NCBI GenBank assembly: GCA_020717935.1
Contig: DYDK01000019.1
Span: 1-13,983, forward strand
Reading direction: 5' to 3'
From: Desulfocapsa sp.
GTDB lineage: Bacteria > Desulfobacterota > Desulfobulbia > Desulfobulbales > Desulfocapsaceae
Length of the DNA stretch: 13,983 nucleotides
Shown here: one piece after another, positions 10,012 to 13,983 of the stretch
How the letters are laid out: every line of letters starts with the position of its first letter
Numbering within the stretch: the stretch's first letter is position 1
Made by a program: the position numbers and the translations under genes
The notes under the pieces: generated by a model
Databases searched by the model: none
Told to the model about the DNA's origin: nothing
The model's input: only the letters and a program-made list of their open reading frames with translations

Positions 10012-10024
10012 AAGTTCAAAAACA

Positions 10025-10408
10025 TTATTTTACAGTAACAACACCACCTACGGCCTCGATTTTAGCTTTTATGTCGGCAGCTTCATCTTTGCCTACACCC
10101 TCTTTCAAAGGTTGTGGAGCACCCTCAACCAGATCTTTAGCCTCTTTCAAGCCAAGACCAGTAATAGCACGAACTTCCTTAATAACTTTAATCTTCTGAT
10201 CGCCAGCACCGGTCAGAATAACATCAAATTCAGTTTTCTCTTCAACAGGGGCTCCAGCAGCGGCTGCAGGCGCACCAGCAGCGGCAACAGCAACAGGAGC
10301 AGCGGCAGAGACACCAAATTTTTCTTCAAGTTCTTTGATCATTGCAGAAAGTTCAAGAACAGTCATGTTGGAAATAAAGTCAATTACATCTTCTTTTGAA
10401 ACAGCCAT
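10025..10408 (-). CDS. rplL: 50S ribosomal protein L7/L12
   Basis: This is the stalk protein that recruits and activates the translational GTPases on the large subunit; dimers bind the C-terminal helix of L10. It has 127 residues, close to the family norm of about 120-128. Residues 1-33 form the dimerisation domain. A flexible hinge very rich in Ala, Pro and Gly spans about 34-56. The C-terminal factor-binding domain begins near EKTEFDVIL (57) and includes the conserved [20 protein letters not shown] (74-93). The ATG start has AGAGGT about 8 nt upstream. It is 105 nt downstream of rplJ and is followed by an attenuator, the expected arrangement for making excess L12. Confidence 0.98.
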   Translation of the reverse strand: MAVSKEDVIDFISNMTVLELSAMIKELEEKFGVSAAAPVAVAAAGAPAAAAGAPVEEKTEFDVILTGAGDQKIKVIKEVRAITGLGLKEAKDLVEGAPQPLKEGVGKDEAADIKAKIEAVGGVVTVK

Positions 10409-10513
10409 TATAATACCTCTTGGTTTGTGTTAATTTGAAATTAAATAAAATAATAATTCATTTCCTGCGATGCTATACAGAACAATGAGCAGCGCAGAAG
10501 AAATGCTCAAATG

Positions 10514-11041
10514 CTAATTTCCCGTCTGTTCTTTCTGCTCTTCGATGGCTCGTAAACCATACAAAAAAGTCCGAGGTACTGCGGACAGAACCTGAACAAG
10601 ACCTGTAGGAACAGCGTTGAGAACAGAAAGGAGCTGCCCCAGCAAGACTTCACGAGATGGCAATTTTGACAAGGCAATCAGGTCACCAATAGTCAATTTG
10701 TCACCTTCAAGGGCCGCACAGCGGATCTTAAACTTGGCATGTCCATCGGCAAACTTGGTTAAAGCCTTTGCTGGAGAAACTGGATCGGCATAAGCCATGA
10801 CAACGGCTGTTGTCCCAGTAAATTCATCAGACAGTGACGCACTGTCTGTATCAGTAACTGCTTTTTTCAAAAGGGTATTTTTTGCAACCCGTATTTCAGA
10901 ATCACATTTACGCAATTCACTGCGCAACTCTTCCAGTTCTGAAACCGTTAATCCACAATAGTCAGTTATTACTGTAAACTTGGCACGACTGAATGAATCA
11001 TTCAGTTCTGAAACTATTGCTGATTTTTCATCACGATTCAA
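10514..11041 (-). CDS. rplJ: 50S ribosomal protein L10
   Basis: L10 anchors the L12 dimers to the ribosome base and, as the L10-L12 complex, represses translation of its own mRNA. It has 175 residues, slightly longer than the usual 165-172. The conserved features seen are TVITDYCGLTVSELEELR (23-40), the RVAKNTLLKKA segment (51-61) and an alanine- and leucine-rich C-terminal region for L12 binding. The start codon is TTG, chosen because GGGAGGA stands 5 nt before it and because it gives the family's normal N-terminus. A 280-nt leader precedes it. Confidence 0.96.
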   Translation of the reverse strand: MNRDEKSAIVSELNDSFSRAKFTVITDYCGLTVSELEELRSELRKCDSEIRVAKNTLLKKAVTDTDSASLSDEFTGTTAVVMAYADPVSPAKALTKFADGHAKFKIRCAALEGDKLTIGDLIALSKLPSREVLLGQLLSVLNAVPTGLVQVLSAVPRTFLYGLRAIEEQKEQTGN

Positions 11042-11321
11042 AGTAATCCTCCCTTACTTGATTAAGGTTCTTCTTTAATCAAAAACAGCAGTTACGAAAA
11101 TAATGGTTCTTTATTCTGCCATCACCAGTTCTCTCCCCGCTAATATCAATATTTCCACGAGGTGAATACAAAATGAGTGCGTTCAACCAAAATTCCTTCC
11201 ATCGTCTCGGCAGGCCATGAATAAACACAATTAAACAAAGTGTACCCGCTGTCTCTGACTGAAATTCAGTTGTACTTATAAATAATATTCCCTGCAAGCA
11301 CAACCGATATACAACAATCGT
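11042..11321 (-). promoter_or_regulatory. Candidate L10 leader (rplJL autoregulatory RNA)
   Basis: This 280-nt gap before rplJ has no supported gene. The minus-strand RNA contains GGCCTGCCGAGACGAT (11216 to 11201), resembling the CTGCCGAGAC-type motif that I recall from bacterial L10 leaders, where L10(L12)4 binds to repress translation. Further stems are possible: ACTGAATTTCAGT near the 5' side (around 11265), and an 8-bp stem TTGATTAA/TTAATCAA (11082-11075 with 11065-11058), which ends 4 nt before the GGGAGGA ribosome binding site. Position and motif support a leader; the full kink-turn fold could not be verified by eye. Confidence 0.5.
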
Positions 11322-12026
11322 TTATTTTACCAAAGCCCGAGCAGACAAAGGATCTACCTTAAACCCTGGACCCATTGTTGATGATACTGCTATAGATTTC
11401 AGATAGATGCCCTTACTGGTCGAAGGCTTCAAATGAATAATTTTTTCAATAAAGGCCTTGGCATTATCCAGCAACTTGGCATTGCCAAAAGAGAGCTTTC
11501 CAAGTCCAGCATGAACAATACCAGCCTTATCAACCCGGAAATCAACCTTTCCACTTTTTATCTCTTTAACAATATTGGCCACATCAAAGGTCACTGTTCC
11601 CAGCTTGGCATTAGGCATCAAGTTTCTTGGCCCCAAAACCCGGCCTATTTTACCGACGGTGCCCATCATATCAGGAGTGGCCACAGTTTTATCAAAATCA
11701 AGCCATCCCCCCTGAATTTTAGCAACCAGATCATCGCCACCAACAAAATCAGCGCCAGCCTCACGCGCCTCAGCCTCCTTCTCACCCTTAGCAAACACTA
11801 AGACTCGTGTCACCTTTCCGGTTCCATGAGGCAGGACAACAGAAGATCGCACCATCTGATCTGCATGACGGGGATCAACGCCCAACCTTATCGCAATATC
11901 AAAAGTTTCATCAAATTTAACAAAGCTGCTCTTGATAACATACTGAATCGCATCTTCCAAGGACATGAGCAAAGAACGATCAATCCCCTCTATTTTATTT
12001 CTAAATTGTTTCCCATGTTTCGGCAC
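11322..12026 (-). CDS. rplA: 50S ribosomal protein L1
   Basis: L1 binds 23S rRNA at the mobile stalk near the E site and, in known systems, represses its own operon by binding the rplK leader. With the GTG start at 12026 the protein has 234 residues, matching the family (about 230-235). Conserved parts are [14 protein letters not shown] (47-60), LPHGTGK (65-71) and the L1 signature [18 protein letters not shown] (128-145). E. coli has GLMPNPK in this signature, so N135 and A140 here are mild departures. AAGGAGG lies 8 nt before the GTG. A TTG 36 nt upstream is in frame but has no ribosome binding site and would add a non-conserved tail. It sits 87 nt after rplK. Confidence 0.97.
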   Translation of the reverse strand: MPKHGKQFRNKIEGIDRSLLMSLEDAIQYVIKSSFVKFDETFDIAIRLGVDPRHADQMVRSSVVLPHGTGKVTRVLVFAKGEKEAEAREAGADFVGGDDLVAKIQGGWLDFDKTVATPDMMGTVGKIGRVLGPRNLMPNAKLGTVTFDVANIVKEIKSGKVDFRVDKAGIVHAGLGKLSFGNAKLLDNAKAFIEKIIHLKPSTSKGIYLKSIAVSSTMGPGFKVDPLSARALVK

Positions 12027-12113
12027 AGCAACATCCTCCTTGCCTCCTACTTCTTTCAGCAATATGACTTCTTAAAGACAGCTCAAAGAGTAGTAAAATT
12101 TATAAAGACAGCA

Positions 12114-12539
12114 TTAACCAACAACTGTAATCCCAATACTGCGAGCAGTTCCCGAAATAATACGCATAGCCTTATCAATGTCATAGGCATTCAAATCAGG
12201 CAATTTTATTTGTGCAATCTCACGAATCTGAGCTGAACTGATCTCGGCAACGCGTTCAGCTTTCGGATTATTAGAACCTTTTTTCAAGCCGGCAGCCTTC
12301 ATCAAAAGGACTGAAGCCGGAGGTGTCTTGGTAATATAGGTAAAAGATCTGTCCTGATAGACAGTGATCACAACAGGGACTACTGTATCCCCTAAAGATT
12401 GGGTCTTGGCGTTGAAGTCCTTACAGAACTCCATGATATTGACACCATGTTGACCCAATGCGGGCCCAATGGGAGGCGAGGGCTTTGCCTGACCAGCCGC
12501 AACCTGTAACTTGATATATGCTGTTATTTTCTTGGCCAT
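12114..12539 (-). CDS. rplK: 50S ribosomal protein L11
   Basis: L11 forms the GTPase-associated centre of the large subunit with the L10-L12 stalk and 23S rRNA, and is the target region of thiostrepton. It has 141 residues, exactly the usual size. The N-terminal domain holds the proline-rich [20 protein letters not shown] block (16-35). The C-terminal RNA-binding domain includes [10 protein letters not shown] (70-79), KKGSNNP (86-92) and the terminal [19 protein letters not shown] (123-141). The ATG start has GGAG 6 nt upstream. The gene heads the rplKA pair, with a 114-nt gap after nusG that holds a candidate regulatory hairpin. Confidence 0.98.
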   Translation of the reverse strand: MAKKITAYIKLQVAAGQAKPSPPIGPALGQHGVNIMEFCKDFNAKTQSLGDTVVPVVITVYQDRSFTYITKTPPASVLLMKAAGLKKGSNNPKAERVAEISSAQIREIAQIKLPDLNAYDIDKAMRIISGTARSIGITVVG

Positions 12540-12578
12540 TCTTGACTCCAGAATCTAAATATTTTTTCCTACTAAACA

Positions 12579-12611
12579 ATCTGCAACCGGCCTTTTGCCT
12601 CTCATGCAGAT
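12579..12611 (-). promoter_or_regulatory. Candidate L1-binding hairpin upstream of rplK
   Basis: In transcript sense ATCTGCA (12611 to 12605) pairs perfectly with TGCAGAT (12585 to 12579). Inside, after an asymmetric loop of TGAGA opposite GGT, GGC pairs with GCC around AAAAG. Two helices separated by an asymmetric internal loop are the general shape of the L1 target in 23S rRNA and in known rplK leaders. It lies about 40 nt upstream of the rplK start. The assignment is from shape and place only. Confidence 0.35.
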
Positions 12612-12653
12612 ACAAATCACACTTCATTTACATCTTAAATCAGCAACAGGCTG

Positions 12654-13187
12654 TCAACTATTGGAAACCTGAATATATTCCAGTTCAACAGGAGTCTCAC
12701 GGCCAAAGATAGAGACCATTACCCTCACCCTTCCTTTTTCAGGGAAGACATCATCAACTTTTCCTTGAAAGTTCGCAAAAGGCCCATCTATAACCCTGAC
12801 CGTTTCACCTATATCAAATGTAACCTTTGGTCGTGGAGACTCGGACCCATCATGAATCCGACCAATAATCTTAGCAGCATCTTCATCAGGAAGAGGAATG
12901 GGATTTTCATCATTCCCAACAAATCCGACCACTCGTGGCATATTTTCATGAACGGTATGCCATGTCAAGTCATTAAGTTCCATAGAAATAAGGACATATC
13001 CAGGAAAAAATTTACGAGAAGATGTCTTCCGTACCCCTTTCACCATTTCAACCACTTGCTCAGTTGGAATCAAAATATCGCCGAAAAACTCCTCGAGCTT
13101 GTCAGTCTTGATTCTCTCTTCAAGGGTCGCTTTAACCTTATCCTCAAACCCTGAATGCACCTGCAAAATGTACCAATTTCTTGCCAT
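12654..13187 (-). CDS. nusG: Transcription termination/antitermination factor NusG
   Basis: NusG binds the RNA polymerase clamp, suppresses pausing and couples polymerase to Rho or to ribosomal protein S10. It has 177 residues. The NGN domain spans about 1-110 and includes NWYILQVHSGFEDKV (4-18) and the RKFFPGYVLI block (58-67). A linker is followed by the KOW domain (about 124-175) with GETVRVIDGPFANFQGKV (127-144). The ATG at 13187 gives the conserved MARNWY start. An in-frame TTG 18 nt upstream would add six residues, but neither has a strong ribosome binding site, so translation may lean on coupling with secE, 69 nt upstream. Confidence 0.97.
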   Translation of the reverse strand: MARNWYILQVHSGFEDKVKATLEERIKTDKLEEFFGDILIPTEQVVEMVKGVRKTSSRKFFPGYVLISMELNDLTWHTVHENMPRVVGFVGNDENPIPLPDEDAAKIIGRIHDGSESPRPKVTFDIGETVRVIDGPFANFQGKVDDVFPEKGRVRVMVSIFGRETPVELEYIQVSNS

Positions 13188-13256
13188 GAATAAGCTTTTA
13201 ATCAATAAAGGATTCAGATAATAACACTTTCTAAGACAACTCCATCGGCGTTAAAC

Positions 13257-13535
13257 TTAATTCAACAAAAAAGAGATCAATTTGCCAAGCAAGAGATCAA
13301 CCGTACCAAGATAGAGGGAAGCAACCACCGAAAGAATGATAACAACAGTTGTCAGTCCCATGGTGACTTTTCTTTCCGGCCATACAATTTTTCTTGCTTC
13401 TCCTTTGACTTCATCAAAAAAAATCTTTATTTGATCAATGGAGAATTTACGGCGGTTTTCCTCACTCTCTACCATATCTTTCACTGAGTTCGATTCTGTA
13501 TCGTTGTCATGGTTATACCTCTCATGAGCACTCAT
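13257..13535 (-). CDS. secE: Preprotein translocase subunit SecE
   Basis: SecE is the small essential subunit that clamps the two halves of SecY in the inner membrane. It has 92 residues and is the short, one-helix type, unlike the three-helix E. coli protein. A charged, Asn/Glu-rich N-terminal tail (1-30) is followed by an amphipathic segment, FSIDQIKIFFDEVKGEARKI, ending in the conserved VWPER (51-55). One membrane helix spans about 59-79. The ATG at 13535 has GGAG three nt before it, slightly close. A longer frame upstream runs through the tRNA-Trp gene and is not real. The start could also be the ATG at 13550 or 13475, but the chosen one fits the family length best. Confidence 0.92.
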   Translation of the reverse strand: MSAHERYNHDNDTESNSVKDMVESEENRRKFSIDQIKIFFDEVKGEARKIVWPERKVTMGLTTVVIILSVVASLYLGTVDLLLGKLISFLLN

Positions 13536-13566
13536 AATCTCCACAATCATCCACAACTCATGACAA

Positions 13567-13642
13567 TGGCAGGCCAGGAGGGATTCGAACCCCCAACATC
13601 CGGATTTGGAGTCCGGCGCTCTACCATTAGAGCTACTGGCCT
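13567..13642 (-). tRNA. trnW: tRNA-Trp (anticodon CCA)
   Basis: The minus strand gives a 76-nt tRNA including an encoded CCA end. The acceptor arms AGGCCAG and CTGGCCT pair perfectly (13642-13636 with 13577-13571), with G as discriminator. The anticodon arm is CCGGA-CTCCAAA-TCCGG, so the anticodon is CCA. The T arm contains GGTTCGAATCC. It sits between rpmG and secE, the classic place for tRNA-Trp in proteobacterial tuf-secE clusters, and is presumably processed from the shared transcript. Confidence 0.97.
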
Positions 13643-13695
13643 GTAGGATTCTGAAATTTCCTAACAATTACAAGCTGTCACAACTCGATTACAAA

Positions 13696-13845
13696 TTATT
13701 TCGTCTCTTTATGAGGAGTATGCACCCGACAGAAAGAACAATATTTCTTGAATTCAAGCTTATTGGGTGTACTTTTTTTATTTTTAGTCGTCGTATAGTT
13801 ACGACGCTTGCATGTTCCACATGCAAGTGTAACAATATCTCTCAT
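13696..13845 (-). CDS. rpmG: 50S ribosomal protein L33
   Basis: This is a small protein of the large subunit near the E site. It has 49 residues, normal for the family. It begins [20 protein letters not shown] and ends with [12 protein letters not shown]. Four cysteines, C9, C12, C36 and C39, form two CxxC pairs, so it is the zinc-binding (C+) paralogue type. The ATG is preceded by GGAAG 3 nt upstream. A terminator hairpin ends only 16 nt before this start, so expression must depend on readthrough from tuf or on a promoter hidden in the hairpin region. tRNA-Trp follows 53 nt downstream. Confidence 0.95.
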   Translation of the reverse strand: MRDIVTLACGTCKRRNYTTTKNKKSTPNKLEFKKYCSFCRVHTPHKETK

Positions 13846-13861
13846 CTGCTTCCATCCAATG

Positions 13862-13902
13862 AAAAAATCACTCTGCCTAATTCTCAGGCAGAGTGATTTT
13901 TT
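13862..13902 (-). terminator. Intrinsic terminator after tuf (bidirectional form)
   Basis: Positions 13862-13878 pair perfectly with 13886-13902: a 17-bp stem with a 7-nt loop, GC-rich at the top, with six As on one side and six Ts on the other. In transcript sense it starts 11 nt after the tuf stop and its T-run ends the stem. It would terminate tuf transcripts and would equally terminate any transcript coming from the plus strand. Confidence 0.85.
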
Positions 13903-13913
13903 GTTAGTATCAA

Positions 13914-13983
13914 TTAAGCAATAATTTCACTGATAACGCCAGCTCCAACAGTTCGACCACCCTCGCGGATGGCAAAACGAAGG
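13914..13983 (-). CDS. tuf: Elongation factor Tu, C-terminal end (partial)
   Basis: Only the last 22 codons and the TAA stop lie in the window; the gene runs off the right edge. The residues [20 protein letters not shown], followed by Ala, are the nearly invariant C-terminus of bacterial EF-Tu, the GTPase that delivers aminoacyl-tRNA to the ribosome. It is upstream of rpmG in the standard order. Whether this is the only tuf copy cannot be told. Confidence 0.95.
   Translation of the reverse strand, partial: LRFAIREGGRTVGAGVISEIIA

Larger units (their letters stand above)
9359..10024 (-). other. 666-nt rplL-rpoB spacer
   Basis: No gene is supported in this gap. In transcript order it holds a small hairpin (10011-9996), a strong terminator-like hairpin with T-tract (9982-9933), about 270 nt without a strong feature, a 205-bp MITE-like insertion (9658-9454), and then the rpoB leader with its GAGGA ribosome binding site. 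In the middle stretch the only structure seen is a 5-bp ACCTC/GAGGT hairpin at 9783-9796, flanked by partly complementary GCGTC and TTGCG. That could be an RNase III processing site like the one known in E. coli at this place, but it is weak. No convincing promoter could be assigned. Confidence 0.7.

Noticed and set aside
11079..11303. 74-codon minus-strand frame in the rplJ leader
   Set aside because: It coincides with the candidate L10 leader RNA, has no ribosome binding site and no recognisable features.
12027..12062. TTG start giving a 246-residue L1
   Set aside because: There is no ribosome binding site before it, while AAGGAGG precedes the GTG at 12026, which gives the family length.
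12652..12657. Perfect TTGACA (minus strand) as a -35 box for an rplK promoter
   Set aside because: No acceptable -10 hexamer lies 16-18 nt downstream; the best candidates sit at 14 and 21 nt. It overlaps the nusG stop and may be chance.
13536..13667. N-terminal extension of secE by 44 residues
   Set aside because: The extension translates the tRNA-Trp gene and its flank; SecE starts at the ATG at 13535.
1..13983. CRISPR array, defence genes, toxin-antitoxin pair or prophage genes
   Set aside because: No regularly spaced repeats and no such protein families were seen; all substantial coding regions belong to the tuf-rpoC cluster or the IS66 remnant.

Overview
The window holds, on the minus strand, the conserved bacterial translation/transcription cluster. 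In transcription order it runs tuf (3' end only), rpmG, tRNA-Trp(CCA), secE, nusG, rplK, rplA, rplJ, rplL, rpoB, rpoC. The gene order, a beta subunit of 1359 residues with the SI2 insertion, a beta' subunit of 1342 residues with an SI3-type insertion, and a short one-helix SecE point to a Gram-negative, proteobacteria-like organism. The overall flavour resembles sulfate-reducing or cable-bacteria relatives (Desulfobacterota, Desulfobulbales). That placement is inferred from remembered protein character, not from a search.

Right end (about 10000-13983): EF-Tu ends at 13914 and is followed by a 17-bp terminator hairpin. rpmG, tRNA-Trp and secE follow, then nusG, rplK, rplA, rplJ and rplL. A candidate L1-binding hairpin precedes rplK. 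A 280-nt leader before rplJ is the expected place for L10(L12)4 autoregulation. The start codons of rplA (GTG), rplJ (TTG) and rpoC (GTG) are non-ATG but are supported by Shine-Dalgarno sequences or family lengths.

Middle (9359-10024): the rplL-rpoB spacer is unusually long at 666 nt. It begins, in transcript sense, with a strong hairpin plus U-tract that looks like the attenuator separating ribosomal-protein from RNA-polymerase expression. It also contains a 205-bp non-coding element with perfect 19-bp terminal inverted repeats and a perfect 8-bp direct repeat on either side. This is a MITE-like insertion in the leader of the essential rpoBC genes.

Left (1139-9358): intact rpoB and rpoC, with all catalytic, zinc-binding and rifampicin-pocket residues that I could check in place.

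Left end (1-1138): accessory, decayed DNA. It contains a GC-rich nested palindrome (3-188), the C-terminal third of an IS66-family transposase broken by a stop codon (195-677), and a 461-nt gene-free stretch. That stretch carries several inverted repeats, one of which probably serves as the rpoBC terminator.

I see no CRISPR array, defence system or clearly new protein family here. The most notable signals are the MITE-like insertion, the palindrome cluster next to the IS66 remnant, and the RNA regulatory structures of the operon.
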